From NCBI GenBank assembly GCA_947627895.1, contig CANQXV010000004.1, positions 1-33,564 on the forward strand: a stretch of 33,564 nucleotides of DNA, given 5' to 3'. The DNA comes from an uncultured Bacilli bacterium (GTDB taxonomy: Bacteria > Bacillota_I > Bacilli_A > RF39 > UBA660). The notes under the pieces were generated by a model. That model was given only the letters and a program-made list of their open reading frames with translations, did no database searches and was not told the origin of the DNA. Positions 22,359 through 31,397 of this stretch are shown piece after piece (position 1 is the first letter of the stretch; each line of letters opens with the position of its first letter). Both the position numbers and the translations under genes were made by a program.

Positions 22359-24941
22359 TCAAATTTTAATTGAAACATTTTTCTTTTTGTAAACTATTTT
22401 ACGAATAATATCTAAAGGGAAGACAGTTAAAGCTAAAAGAAAGACTAAGATAAGTTCTTTAAATGTTAGGCCATAAGTTCGAAATATTTCGCCTCCAAAG
22501 TAAATAATATATGTTTGAACTGCAAAAATAAAAGCAAAAATGAAGATAAAGACTCTATTAGTACTTAAATTAGCAAATATATTTATTCTTTCAGTTCGGG
22601 CATTAAAGGCATTAAAAATGCCTAAAAAGATAAACATAGCAAAGTAAGCGGTCATTAAATATTCTTGGTTAGGTGAGGTTCTTATTAATGTTTTAAAAAG
22701 AGGTAGTTTTAGAAAAAGAATACAAAGAATAGCACAATAAAGACCAATGGTAATAATTTGATTGTACATATATTTATTCATAATTGGCTCATCTTTTTTC
22801 TTAGGTTGTTCGTCCATATATTCTTTTAAAGGGGATTCAAAAGAGAAGGCGAGACCAGCGAAAGTATCCATAATCATATTAAGCCATAACATTTGGACAA
22901 TGGTAATAGGAGTGGTAACCCCAATAAAAGAACCAATGATAGATAGGACTAAAGCACACATATTAACCGTTAATTGATAAATTATAAAACGCCTAATGCT
23001 TTTAAAAATAGTTCTTCCATAAATAATGGCTTTACAAATGGAAGTAATATTATTATCAAGAATAACGATATCACTGGCATCTTTGGCAACTTCGGTGCCA
23101 CTTCCCATGGCGAATCCTACATTAGCTTTTTTTAAGGCCGGAGCATCATTAACACCATCACCTGTCATCCCCACGATTAGATTTAACTCTTCCCCTAAGC
23201 GTACCAATCTACTTTTATCTTGAGGTAATGCTCTAGCAATAACTACAATCTTATAAAGCATTTTTTTAATTTCTGCATCACTTAATTTATTTAACTCGCT
23301 ACTTTCTAAACAATGCTCACTACCATGATAAAGGCCAACTTCTTTGGCTATCGCTTGAGCCGTTTCTTTCGCATCCCCCGTAATCATAATGGTGTGAATT
23401 CCGGCTTTTTTAATAGTAGCTAGGGCTTCTTTGGCTTCTGCACGCACCTCATCTTTTATTTCTGCGAGTCCCAGAAAGGTCAAGTGTTCAAGACTATGAC
23501 CAAAGGCTAAAACAATAACGCGACTGGCATTTTTAGTTAAACTGCTAATATTTTTCTTCACCAGAGCCCGGTTAAATAAGTATTTAATATTACCATCAAA
23601 ATCTAGGTAACTATCGCATTGAGTAAGGATTTTTTCTGCGGCTCCTTTAATAAAAATAGTGCCATCTTTTAAAGTAACATAACTATATTTTTTATTACTA
23701 TCAAAAGGTTCTTTACTAATAACATCATCTTTTAAGGTTAAATCAGTACCTATAAAAGATAAAAGAGCCCGGTCAGTGGAATTACCTCCAATAATATTCG
23801 AACCTGATACTTTACTTTCATTGTTGAAATAGAATGATTTGTAGATGTAAGGGTAGTAGTTTGGATATATTTTTAAGTCTTCTTTATTTTTAAATTTTTT
23901 ACCACTATAGGAAATAAAATTAGTTACTTTAAGAGCACCTTTAGTTAAAGTTCCCGTTTTATCAGTTAAAAGTAAATTTAGACTTCCCGCGGTTTCAATA
24001 CCAACCATTTTTCGGACCAACACATTATCTTTTAACATTTTTTTCATATTGCTAGATAAAACTAAAGTAATCATCATTGGTAAGCCTTCAGGAACGGCCA
24101 CCACAATAATGGTGACACCTAGGGTAAGGGCATAAATTAAATGATTAAAAAGAAAGGGGAGGTTGATAATACTTTCTTTAATTAAAGTTGGATTAAAGTT
24201 ATTATCAATTACAAAGACGGAAAAAAGATAGGAAGCACAAGCAAGGAGGGCCCCAATATAACCAATTTTACTAATTGTTTTGGCTAAACCCCGAAGTTTT
24301 ATCCGTAATGGGCTATCGGGAACTTTTTCTTGTAATTCTTGGGATATTTTACCCATGATTGTTTTATCTCCCACGATCGTTACTTTCATGATGGCATCTC
24401 CCGAGTAGACAACAGAACCTCGAAATACTTTATTTTTTTCTTGAATTAAAGACCCGTGCATTTTTTCTTTAGCTTGTTCTTTGGCTTCCCCATTTAGGGA
24501 AGATTCATCCACACTTAAAATGCCATCAATGATTAGACCATCCGCGGGTATTTTATCACCACTGGAAAGAGCCACCAAATCCCCCATCACAATATCGTTA
24601 ATATCAACTTCAATTAATTTATTATTGCGATAAACGCGGCATTTTATTTTACTGGATTCTTCTTGTAAACGATTAAAAGCCTGTTCCGAACCATACTCAC
24701 TAATGGTTGAAATAAAAGAAGCTAGAAAAATAGCTATTAAAATACCTAAAGTTTCATACCAATCAAAACTTTGAAAAAGTAAAACAATTTTGATAGCTAA
24801 GGCAATTAATAAAATTTTAATAATTGGATCTCCAAAAGATTCAAGTAAAAGATGACCAAAAGTATTTTTCTTCCTTTCCGTTAGGGCATTGCTACCATAT
24901 TTTTTACGACTAGTTATAACTTCATTATCATTTAATCCCAT
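22359..24941 (-). CDS. Calcium-transporting P-type ATPase (PMCA type)
   Basis: This 860-aa P2-type ATPase exports Ca2+ across the cell membrane using ATP. It has the cation-ATPase N-domain (LNDNEVITSRKKYGSNALTE), the actuator motif SLNGEA (an Asn in place of the usual Thr of TGES/A), M4 VAVPEGLP with the ion-binding Glu, phosphorylation motif DKTGTLT (Asp327), KGAAE in the nucleotide domain, TGDGVNDAPALK in the hinge and M6 WLNMIMDTFAGLAF with Asn and Asp ligands. M5 lacks the SERCA-type Glu, which favours one Ca2+ site as in PMCA. The frame extends to GTG 24956, but GGAGG sits 8 nt before ATG 24941. Confidence 0.93.
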   Translation of the reverse strand: MGLNDNEVITSRKKYGSNALTERKKNTFGHLLLESFGDPIIKILLIALAIKIVLLFQSFDWYETLGILIAIFLASFISTISEYGSEQAFNRLQEESSKIKCRVYRNNKLIEVDINDIVMGDLVALSSGDKIPADGLIIDGILSVDESSLNGEAKEQAKEKMHGSLIQEKNKVFRGSVVYSGDAIMKVTIVGDKTIMGKISQELQEKVPDSPLRIKLRGLAKTISKIGYIGALLACASYLFSVFVIDNNFNPTLIKESIINLPFLFNHLIYALTLGVTIIVVAVPEGLPMMITLVLSSNMKKMLKDNVLVRKMVGIETAGSLNLLLTDKTGTLTKGALKVTNFISYSGKKFKNKEDLKIYPNYYPYIYKSFYFNNESKVSGSNIIGGNSTDRALLSFIGTDLTLKDDVISKEPFDSNKKYSYVTLKDGTIFIKGAAEKILTQCDSYLDFDGNIKYLFNRALVKKNISSLTKNASRVIVLAFGHSLEHLTFLGLAEIKDEVRAEAKEALATIKKAGIHTIMITGDAKETAQAIAKEVGLYHGSEHCLESSELNKLSDAEIKKMLYKIVVIARALPQDKSRLVRLGEELNLIVGMTGDGVNDAPALKKANVGFAMGSGTEVAKDASDIVILDNNITSICKAIIYGRTIFKSIRRFIIYQLTVNMCALVLSIIGSFIGVTTPITIVQMLWLNMIMDTFAGLAFSFESPLKEYMDEQPKKKDEPIMNKYMYNQIITIGLYCAILCILFLKLPLFKTLIRTSPNQEYLMTAYFAMFIFLGIFNAFNARTERINIFANLSTNRVFIFIFAFIFAVQTYIIYFGGEIFRTYGLTFKELILVFLLALTVFPLDIIRKIVYKKKNVSIKI

Positions 24942-25045
24942 ATGCTTGTCCTCCACTTAAATATATGAAGGAAAGGAAATTTTATAACTCTTAACTATTT
25001 AATTAAAATATGGTATGATTAATTTAAATACGAGGGAGTATTATC

Positions 25046-25513
25046 ATGAGTAATGAAAAGAATAGTAAAGCAAAAATATTTGGGGATGATGTTGAGATTC
25101 AAGCCCAATTTTCCGCGGCTTTTGCTAAAGGCTATAAACCTTATTTATATTTAACGGGATATCAAGAATTAATCTATATGATTGAAGGCTTTTATCGGCA
25201 TAATTTACCTGATGAAAATTATGTTTATTTAAGTGGTAAAAAGAAAAGATTATATGATAATAATCTAAGTGATAATTTATTTGAAATGCTTATATCACGA
25301 TTGCCGGAAAATGCTAAAAATGCTATTTTATGTCCTACACGGGATGATTTTTCTCTAGGAATTGATAAATATTTAAGAACTAAAGTGTTATGTAGTGTAG
25401 CTAGTCTTTTAAAAATGAGTGATACGGATATTGAAAGAGCCCAACTTCGATATAATCGTTTTTGGGATGAGGTATCTGAATTCTTAGATATTGAAATAAA
25501 ACGAGGACACTAA
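25046..25513 (+). CDS. Orphan protein coupled to a DUF1287 protein (155 aa)
   Basis: No family is recognised. It is soluble and mixed alpha/beta, with FGDDVEIQAQFSAAFAKGYK and YLYLTGYQELIYMIEGFYRH in the N-terminal half and a helical C-terminus (RAQLRYNRFWDEVSEFLDIE). GAGGGAG precedes ATG 25046, and an extended -10 (TGG-TATGAT, about 25012) gives it its own promoter, divergent from the Ca2+ ATPase. Its TAA stop overlaps the next start by 1 nt (TAATG), so the two genes are translationally coupled and probably work together. Confidence 0.75.
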   Translation: MSNEKNSKAKIFGDDVEIQAQFSAAFAKGYKPYLYLTGYQELIYMIEGFYRHNLPDENYVYLSGKKKRLYDNNLSDNLFEMLISRLPENAKNAILCPTRDDFSLGIDKYLRTKVLCSVASLLKMSDTDIERAQLRYNRFWDEVSEFLDIEIKRGH

Positions 25514-26178
25514 TGAAATTTGTTTTAAATTATGGTCATTTTATTGTTTTATTATTAATTATATTTTTATTTATAATTGGTTTTTATCATAGTGATTTAT
25601 TGGAACCTAAAAGTTATGAAGATGCCGATTTTGGTCTTGCTTTTGAGGCTAGTCTTGTTGATAAAGATGAAGATGGAATAGATGATTATACTGATATTTT
25701 AAATGGAGCTAGAGAATTTGTAGCGAGTAAACCCCGTTATAAAAGTAAATATTATGATGGCGGATATCCAACTGATGGTTATTATGTTTGTACCGATGTT
25801 ATTTGGTATGCTTTAAAAAATGCGGGTTATGATTTAAAAGAAATGATGGATGCCGACATTATGGAAAATAAGCGTGAATATAATATAGATAAGCCGGATC
25901 CAAATATTGATTTTCGTCGGGTTAAAAATATCAAGGTATTTTTAGAAAGATTTGCCTTAATTATTACCCTTGATCCAACGGAAATTGAAAAGTGGCAAGC
26001 CGGAGATATTGTGGTGTATGAAGACCATATTGCGATAGTAAGTGATAAAAGAAATAAAGAAGGGGTTCCTTATATCATTCATCATGCTGGTACTTTAAAA
26101 TACGAAGCCAATGCCTTAACAAAAAAGAATATCGTCGGCCATTTTCGCTTTTCATTGTTAAATGATGTCAATTCTTAA
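25513..26178 (+). CDS. DUF1287 family NlpC/P60-like protein, membrane-anchored, with a Ca2+-binding-type loop
   Basis: This 221-aa protein has one N-terminal hydrophobic helix (8-24, FIVLLLIIFLFIIGFY) that acts as an anchor or uncleaved signal. Residues 50-58 read DKDEDGIDD, the DxDxDGxxD loop of dockerin or EF-hand type calcium sites. The rest is a full DUF1287 domain: GGYPTDGYYVCTDVIWYAL (Cys93), DPNIDFRRVKNI, WQAGDIVVYEDHIAIVSD (His172) and IIHHAGTL. The fold belongs to the NlpC/P60-like cysteine peptidase group, so an extracellular cell-wall role is likely but unproven. It is coupled to the orphan gene upstream and shares a divergent region with the Ca2+ exporter. Confidence 0.88.
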   Translation: MKFVLNYGHFIVLLLIIFLFIIGFYHSDLLEPKSYEDADFGLAFEASLVDKDEDGIDDYTDILNGAREFVASKPRYKSKYYDGGYPTDGYYVCTDVIWYALKNAGYDLKEMMDADIMENKREYNIDKPDPNIDFRRVKNIKVFLERFALIITLDPTEIEKWQAGDIVVYEDHIAIVSDKRNKEGVPYIIHHAGTLKYEANALTKKNIVGHFRFSLLNDVNS

Positions 26179-26235
26179 GATAATTATTACTATTTTAATT
26201 ATAAATGTGCTATAATTTAATAGCGTGAGGATAAA

Positions 26236-26724
26236 ATGACAGGAAAAAAAGAATTAGAATTTAATAAAATCGTTAGTGATATATTGAAAAATGAAAATTT
26301 TATCGAATTAAAATATGAAGTTCATCATGGGATTTCCCGGATGGATCATTCTTTGCATGTGGCAAGAATTACTTATTTAGCTTGTAAAAAGTTTCATCTT
26401 AAAAACACGGAAGAAGTAACAAGAGCCGCTTTATTACATGACTTTTTTAGAACGGATGAAGTTACCAATAAAGTATTTATTAATCATCCTTTATATGCCG
26501 TAAACAATGCAACCTCTGAGTTTAATATTAATGCTTTACAACAAAATATTATTGCCTCTCACATGTTCCCAGTTTGTAAAGTTATGCCTAATTGTAAAGA
26601 AAGTTTGCTAGTTTCTTTAGTAGATAAAATGGTTGCAACTTATGAACTTACAAAATATAAAGCCCCAATTGAACTGGGAGCCATATTTATCTTTGTTCTT
26701 AATTTTTTAATCATTCAACGCTAA
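26236..26724 (+). CDS. HD-domain phosphohydrolase
   Basis: This 162-aa metal-dependent phosphohydrolase has the HD signature: RMDHSLHVARITYLA (His38, His41), RAALLHDFFRTD (His68-Asp69), further His84 and His109, and DKMVATYE (Asp130). The order H...HD...H...D is complete, so it is probably active, but the nucleotide or phospho-substrate is unknown. The C-terminus ends in a hydrophobic GAIFIFVLNFLIIQR that could touch the membrane. GCGTGAGG precedes ATG 26236, with an extended -10 (TGC-TATAAT) about 26208-26216. The promoter of the following tRNA begins right at its end. Confidence 0.85.
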   Translation: MTGKKELEFNKIVSDILKNENFIELKYEVHHGISRMDHSLHVARITYLACKKFHLKNTEEVTRAALLHDFFRTDEVTNKVFINHPLYAVNNATSEFNINALQQNIIASHMFPVCKVMPNCKESLLVSLVDKMVATYELTKYKAPIELGAIFIFVLNFLIIQR

Positions 26725-26745
26725 TATATGGTAGAATAATGGTAT

Positions 26746-26822
26746 GTCCTCGTAACTCAGCTGAATAGAGTAATCCCCTCCTAAGGGATAAGTCATCGGT
26801 TTGAATCCGATCGAGGACGCCA
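26746..26822 (+). tRNA. tRNA-Arg (anticodon CCT)
   Basis: This is a 77-nt tRNA. Acceptor GTCCTCG (26746-26752) pairs with CGAGGAC (26812-26818), with discriminator G and encoded CCA. Anticodon stem ATCCC/GGGAT has loop CTCCTAA, which reads AGG. An extended -10 (TGG-TAGAAT) lies about 15 nt upstream. Confidence 0.95.
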
Positions 26823-26833
26823 TAAAAAAATAT

Positions 26834-26858
26834 CTTGCTTATCGAGCAAGTTTTTTTT
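26834..26858 (+). terminator. Terminator of tRNA-Arg(CCU)
   Basis: CTTGCT (26834-26839) pairs with AGCAAG (26845-26850), followed by eight T residues. The last T begins a TATAAT box (about 26858-26863) that probably drives the next gene. Confidence 0.88.
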
Positions 26859-26890
26859 ATAATTTTAAGTAGAGTAAGAAGGCGAAGTAA

Positions 26891-27352
26891 ATGCAAAAAA
26901 ATCAAAAGTATATATTAGGAATATTGTTGTTTTTAATTGTTGTGGTATCTATGCTTATAGGTATAAGACTTTTTGGATATCATAAAAATATAAGTGATTC
27001 GGAAGAAAAAGGAGATTTAGGAATGTATGTCGAAATATTGGGTCAAAAATATGAAGTAACGCTTGAAAATAATGATACCGTTACGGAATTTAAAAAATTA
27101 CTTCCCTTAGAACTTTCATTAAGTGAACTTAATGGTAATGAAAAATACTTTTATTTAGATACAACTTTGCCGATTCGGGAAGGAGAAGTAAAGGAAATTA
27201 AAGCGGGAGATGTTATGCTTTATGGCGATAATTGTTTGGTTATTTTCTATCAAAGTTTTTCAACCGTTTATTCTTATACCAAAATAGGTCATATTGATAA
27301 TCTACCAACTTTAGATAAAAATACTTTAAATGTTAAAATAACTTTAGAATAA
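26891..27352 (+). CDS. Membrane-anchored cyclophilin-like domain protein
   Basis: This 153-aa protein has an N-terminal hydrophobic helix (7-27, YILGILLFLIVVVSMLIGI) and then a compact beta-rich domain. The motifs MYVEILGQKYEVTLENNDTV, FKKLLPLELSLSELNGNEK, GDVMLYGDNCLVIFYQSFST and YSYTKIGHIDN match the cyclophilin-like fold family found in many gut bacteria and often annotated as a flavodoxin-associated or hypothetical domain. Peptidyl-prolyl isomerase activity is not established for this family. The domain should face outward or be lipoprotein-like, although no lipobox Cys is seen. AGAAGG precedes ATG 26891. It is upstream of, but separated from, the ABC operon. Confidence 0.8.
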   Translation: MQKNQKYILGILLFLIVVVSMLIGIRLFGYHKNISDSEEKGDLGMYVEILGQKYEVTLENNDTVTEFKKLLPLELSLSELNGNEKYFYLDTTLPIREGEVKEIKAGDVMLYGDNCLVIFYQSFSTVYSYTKIGHIDNLPTLDKNTLNVKITLE

Positions 27353-27360
27353 TTATAAAT

Positions 27361-27393
27361 GTAACTTAGTAGTAACTTTCAGTAACATATAAT
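27361..27393 (+). promoter_or_regulatory. Promoter of the ABC operon with three phased GTAAC repeats
   Basis: GTAAC starts at 27361, 27372 and 27382 (11- and 10-nt spacing), immediately followed by -10 TATAAT (27388-27393). Helically phased direct repeats over the -35 region are the usual binding arrangement for OmpR/PhoB-type response regulators, and one is encoded at 30744. The assignment is inferred. Confidence 0.7.
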
Positions 27394-27418
27394 GAGGTAA
27401 ACAAAAGGAGATTTTGAT

Positions 27419-28090
27419 ATGGAAATATTAAAAGTGGAAAATTTAACCAAAGTATATGGGAAAGATACGACTAAGGTTGTGGCTTTAGACCATGTTTCTT
27501 TTACGGTGGAAAAAGGGGAGTTTGTGGCAATTGTCGGTGCCAGTGGGTCAGGTAAATCCACACTCTTACATTTAATTGGTGGTGTGGATAGACCGACAAG
27601 TGGTAAAGTTTTTATTGATGGCCAAGATATCTTTAATTTTGATGATGATAAATTAGCTATTTTTAGAAGAAGACAAGTGGGACTTATTTATCAATTTTAT
27701 AATTTAATTCCCATTTTAAATGTGGAAGAAAATATTACTTTGCCTTTGGCGCTAGATAACCGAAAAATTGATAAGGAAGAATTAGAAGAAATGCTAAAGC
27801 ACCTTGGTTTACAAAATAGGCGTAATCACTTACCAAATGAACTTTCCGGGGGTCAACAACAAAGAACGAGTATTGGTAGAGCATTAATTACAAGGCCAAC
27901 CATAATCCTCGCTGATGAACCAACGGGAAACTTAGATTCCAAGGCTAGTGAAGAAATTGTGGCTTTGCTTAAAAAAACTAATAAAGAGTTAAAACAAACC
28001 ATCATTATGATAACTCATAACTTAGATATTGCGGCCTCAGCCGATAGAATCATTAAACTAGAAGATGGCAAAATTACCTCAGGAGATTAA
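27419..28090 (+). CDS. ABC transporter ATP-binding protein (MacB/BceA type)
   Basis: This 223-aa ATPase pairs with the FtsX-type permease that follows. Walker A is GASGSGKST (40-48), the Q-loop YQFYNLIPI (91-99), the signature LSGGQQQR (142-149), Walker B IILADEP (162-168), the D-loop NLDSKA and the switch His200 in MITHNLD. The VEENITLPL segment is typical of the MacB/LolD/BceA subfamily, which powers mechanotransmission rather than classical transport. AAAAGGAG precedes ATG 27419. It is the first gene of a likely ABC plus two-component module, and its stop overlaps the permease start region. Confidence 0.94.
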   Translation: MEILKVENLTKVYGKDTTKVVALDHVSFTVEKGEFVAIVGASGSGKSTLLHLIGGVDRPTSGKVFIDGQDIFNFDDDKLAIFRRRQVGLIYQFYNLIPILNVEENITLPLALDNRKIDKEELEEMLKHLGLQNRRNHLPNELSGGQQQRTSIGRALITRPTIILADEPTGNLDSKASEEIVALLKKTNKELKQTIIMITHNLDIAASADRIIKLEDGKITSGD

Positions 28091-30681
28091 TGATGAGTCT
28101 ACTTAACAAACTAACAATTAAAAATTTAAAATTAAATAAAAAAAGAACCATTGTTACGATTATTGGTATTATTTTATCAGTTGCTTTAATTACTGCGGTT
28201 GCCAGTATGTATTCATCACTAATTGCTTCCTTAATTAAATTTGAAACCAAAGAAAAAGGCAATTTTCATGTGGCTTTTTACGATGTAGCTAAAAATGATT
28301 TAGAAATATTTCAAAATAATCAGCAAGTAGAAGATTTTTATTTAACCGAAAATATTGGTTATGCTCTATATCCGGGAATTGTCAATGCTAATAAGCCTTA
28401 TCTTTTTATTAAAGGTTTTGATAATAAGTCATTAGAAAACTTATCAATTAAATTAGTTGAGGGTAAATTGCCGGAAAAAAGTGATGAAATAGTTGTTCCA
28501 ACCCATTTAAAAACAAATGGACGGGTAGATTTAAAAGTCGGGGATACCCTTACTTTGGAGGTTGGTACGCGATTGGATAATGAAGGCCATGTTTTAAATC
28601 AAGATAGTCCTTATATGGTATCTGAGGAAGAAGAATTTTTAGAAAAAATAATTAATGCCACGACTAAAACTTATAAAATCGTGGGTATTATTGAAAGGCC
28701 TGCGAATAATATTGAAGCCTATTCCGCGCCGGGTTATACTTTAATTACCTATAGTGATTTTCAAGAGGCCTTAAAGTTAGATGTTTATACGCACTTAACT
28801 AAAAAAGGAGTTAGAGATTATATAACTTATACCGCGGGTATTTTAGGTATTAATCCTGAAATTTTTAAAAATTATGTTGATGTTTCCAGCGGTTATGAAG
28901 CTCGTATGGAAGCTCAAGAGGCCGTAAATAATGCCCCATATAAAATAAATATTAATGATTATTTAATTGATTTACAAACTAATCCTTTTAATAATGAATC
29001 GATTGGCTCTTTAGGAGCAGTAGTTGTAGTTGTTTGTTTAATTATAGTATTTACTTCGGTATTTTGTATCAAGAATAGTTTTGATATCTCGATTACCGAA
29101 AAAATAAAACAATATGGAATGCTTAGAAGTATTGGGGCCACGAAAAAACAAATTAAACGAAATGTCTTTTATGAAGGCACTGTTTTAGGTTTAATCGGCA
29201 TACCTCTAGGGGTCTTATCCGGTTTATTGGCATCAATCATTCTAGTTTGGGTTTGTAATTATTTTCTCGCGGGATCCCTTGATGAAAGCCTAACTATTAT
29301 TTTTGCTACCTCTCCTTTAGCCATTATTATTGCCGTTTTACTAGGCATCATAACAATCTATTTTTCAACTCTTAGGAGTGCTAGTAGAGCCGCAAAAGTA
29401 AACCCAATTGATTCGATTCGTAATAGTGCCAATATTAAAATAAATAAAAAGAAAGTTAAAAGTAATAGCTTAGTTACTAAGTTATTCGGGGTCGGGGGCG
29501 ATTTATCGTATAAAAACTTAAAACGAAACAGAAAGAAATATCGTACGACTATCATTTCGATTATTACCTCGGTTGCCGTCTTTATTGCTTTATCAGCATT
29601 TATGAATATGGCTTTTGATTCGGTCCATAATGAACTAAGTCTTCAAAATTATAATATTAGTATAGTGAGCCTTGCTTTAAATGATAAACTAAAAAACAAA
29701 ATTTCGGAAATTGAACAACTTCCAAGCATTGATAATTATACGGTTGAACGCGATAGTGATGTAACACTTATTAATCCCAAATATAATAAAGATTTTTTAG
29801 AAAAAATAAAGTATGAACCGCAAGAAGAGGAAAATATTAGAATTGTGGCGATTGGCGAAGTACCTTTCCAAAGATATTTACAAAAATTAGGACTTAATTA
29901 TGATATTGTTAAGGATAAAGGTATTCTTTATGATAAGGTAAATTATATTGCGATGGATAAAGAGGGAGGTACGCATAGTTATAAGATCCGGGAATTTGCT
30001 TATAATAAAGGTGATGTTGTAAATATAAGTGATAATTCTATAGAACTTGCTTTAATAACGGATGAATTGCCAGTTGGGCCATATGAAGGATCAAGTGAAG
30101 CTACTATTTTTGTAAGTGATGCTTACTTTGATAAAAATTATCAAGATGAGTATATTAATATTTATATTGATGCTAGTAACGCGAATGATTGTCAAGATGC
30201 GATTGATAAAATATTCCAAGGGGAAGAATATTATTTAAATAACTCCGCGGAAAATGCCCAAATAATGCAAAATTTATTTACTTTAATTGGTATCTTCTTA
30301 TATGGTTTTATTATTGTTATTTCTCTTATTGGTATTACGAATATCTTTAATACCATAACTACCAGTATGGAACTTAGAAGAGGCGAGTTTGCGATGTTAA
30401 AATCGGTAGGAATGACGACGCCGGAATTCAAGCGCATGATTCGTTTAGAAAGTATCTTTATTGGTCTTAAATCTTTAATCTGGGGAATACCAATTGGTCT
30501 AGTTTTATCGTACCTAATCTATCGGACAGGGGATATGGATTATGCTTATAAGTTACCAATTCTAGCTATAATTCTTTCTATTGTTGCTGTTTATCTTTTA
30601 ATTACTTTAATTATGAGTTATTCCCTTAAAAAGATCAAAAAGCAAAATACGATTGAAACTATCCGAAATGAAAATATTTAA
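28090..30681 (+). CDS. ABC transporter permease with two FtsX domains
   Basis: This 863-aa membrane protein has a TM helix near 20-40, a large extracellular domain (about 50-300), three TM helices of the first FtsX domain (about 305-325, 360-385 and 400-425), another N-terminal-type TM near 485-505, a second large extracellular region and a final FtsX TM set (about 735-860). ALKSVGMT-like signatures appear in both halves (YGMLRSIGATKKQIKR and FAMLKSVGMTTPEFKR). Duplicated FtsX domains are seen in peptide-resistance and lipid or peptide export systems. AGGAG (28081-28085) favours ATG 28093 over ATG 28090; both are in frame. Its substrate or signal is unknown. Confidence 0.92.
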   Translation: MMSLLNKLTIKNLKLNKKRTIVTIIGIILSVALITAVASMYSSLIASLIKFETKEKGNFHVAFYDVAKNDLEIFQNNQQVEDFYLTENIGYALYPGIVNANKPYLFIKGFDNKSLENLSIKLVEGKLPEKSDEIVVPTHLKTNGRVDLKVGDTLTLEVGTRLDNEGHVLNQDSPYMVSEEEEFLEKIINATTKTYKIVGIIERPANNIEAYSAPGYTLITYSDFQEALKLDVYTHLTKKGVRDYITYTAGILGINPEIFKNYVDVSSGYEARMEAQEAVNNAPYKININDYLIDLQTNPFNNESIGSLGAVVVVVCLIIVFTSVFCIKNSFDISITEKIKQYGMLRSIGATKKQIKRNVFYEGTVLGLIGIPLGVLSGLLASIILVWVCNYFLAGSLDESLTIIFATSPLAIIIAVLLGIITIYFSTLRSASRAAKVNPIDSIRNSANIKINKKKVKSNSLVTKLFGVGGDLSYKNLKRNRKKYRTTIISIITSVAVFIALSAFMNMAFDSVHNELSLQNYNISIVSLALNDKLKNKISEIEQLPSIDNYTVERDSDVTLINPKYNKDFLEKIKYEPQEEENIRIVAIGEVPFQRYLQKLGLNYDIVKDKGILYDKVNYIAMDKEGGTHSYKIREFAYNKGDVVNISDNSIELALITDELPVGPYEGSSEATIFVSDAYFDKNYQDEYINIYIDASNANDCQDAIDKIFQGEEYYLNNSAENAQIMQNLFTLIGIFLYGFIIVISLIGITNIFNTITTSMELRRGEFAMLKSVGMTTPEFKRMIRLESIFIGLKSLIWGIPIGLVLSYLIYRTGDMDYAYKLPILAIILSIVAVYLLITLIMSYSLKKIKKQNTIETIRNENI

Positions 30682-30687
30682 GATAAT

Positions 30688-30717
30688 TTGACATTTTTAG
30701 TTATCTAATGCTAGGAT
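30688..30717 (+). promoter_or_regulatory. Promoter of the two-component genes
   Basis: Consensus TTGACA (30688-30693), an 18-nt spacer and TAGGAT (30712-30717) with a TGC extension. It gives the regulator and kinase a second promoter independent of the ABC genes. No GTAAC repeats are seen here. Confidence 0.65.
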
Positions 30718-30743
30718 AAGGATTAGAAAAAAGATGAGGATTT

Positions 30744-31397
30744 ATGAAAATATTACTTATAGAAGATAATGATGCGATATTAAAAGGCCTTGAATACACT
30801 TTAGAAAAAGAAAAATATTACACTTTTTCAGCTTCCAATATTAAAGAAGCAAGCTTCTTTTTAACCAAAGAGAAAATAGATTTAGTTATTTTAGATATTA
30901 CTTTGCCGGATGGAAATGGTTTTACCTTTTATGAAAAAAACTTAAAAAAGCAAAATATAAAGACTATTTTTTTGACAGCTAAAGATGAAGAAGATGATAT
31001 TGTCAAAGGCCTTAATATGGGAGCGGAAGACTATTTAACTAAACCTTTTAAAACAAGAGAATTATTGGCAAGGATTAATAAAATCTTTTTAAGAGAAAAG
31101 AAAGCCAATATTATTAAAGTAAAAGATATTAGTTTTGATATTGATAAAATAAGAGTTAAAAAAGGTGAGAAAGAAATTAATTTAACAGCTTTAGAACTAC
31201 AATTATTGCAATTATTGTTCTTAAATTTAAATAAAGTTGTGACTCGTAGTACTATTTTAGATACGATATGGGATATCACAGGTAATGATGTTGATGATCA
31301 TACGATTACGGTTTATTTTAAAAGAATAAGAGAGAAACTAGATACTGATATAATTAAAACTATTAAAGGAATAGGATATAGAATAGATAATGAATAA
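30744..31397 (+). CDS. OmpR/PhoB-family response regulator
   Basis: This 217-aa protein has a receiver domain (1-118) with acidic pocket Glu7-Asp8, phospho-acceptor Asp51 in VILDITLPDGNGF, Thr78 in FLTAKDEEDD and Lys100 in DYLTKPF. The C-terminal winged helix (about 125-215) contains INLTALELQLLQLLFLN, TRSTILDTIW and VDDHTITVYFKRIREKL, then IKGIGYRI. It should bind phased direct repeats as a dimer; the GTAAC array upstream of the ABC genes is the obvious candidate target. GAGGA precedes ATG 30744. It overlaps the kinase gene by 8 nt. Confidence 0.96.
   Translation: MKILLIEDNDAILKGLEYTLEKEKYYTFSASNIKEASFFLTKEKIDLVILDITLPDGNGFTFYEKNLKKQNIKTIFLTAKDEEDDIVKGLNMGAEDYLTKPFKTRELLARINKIFLREKKANIIKVKDISFDIDKIRVKKGEKEINLTALELQLLQLLFLNLNKVVTRSTILDTIWDITGNDVDDHTITVYFKRIREKLDTDIIKTIKGIGYRIDNE

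Noticed and set aside
22762-23223. Two plus-strand frames inside the Ca2+ ATPase gene
   Set aside because: They are antisense shadows of conserved ATPase motifs without ribosome-binding sites.
26711-26905. Minus-strand frame across tRNA-Arg containing DRIQTDDLSLRRGLLYSAEL
   Set aside because: This is the familiar false protein translated from the antisense of a tRNA gene.
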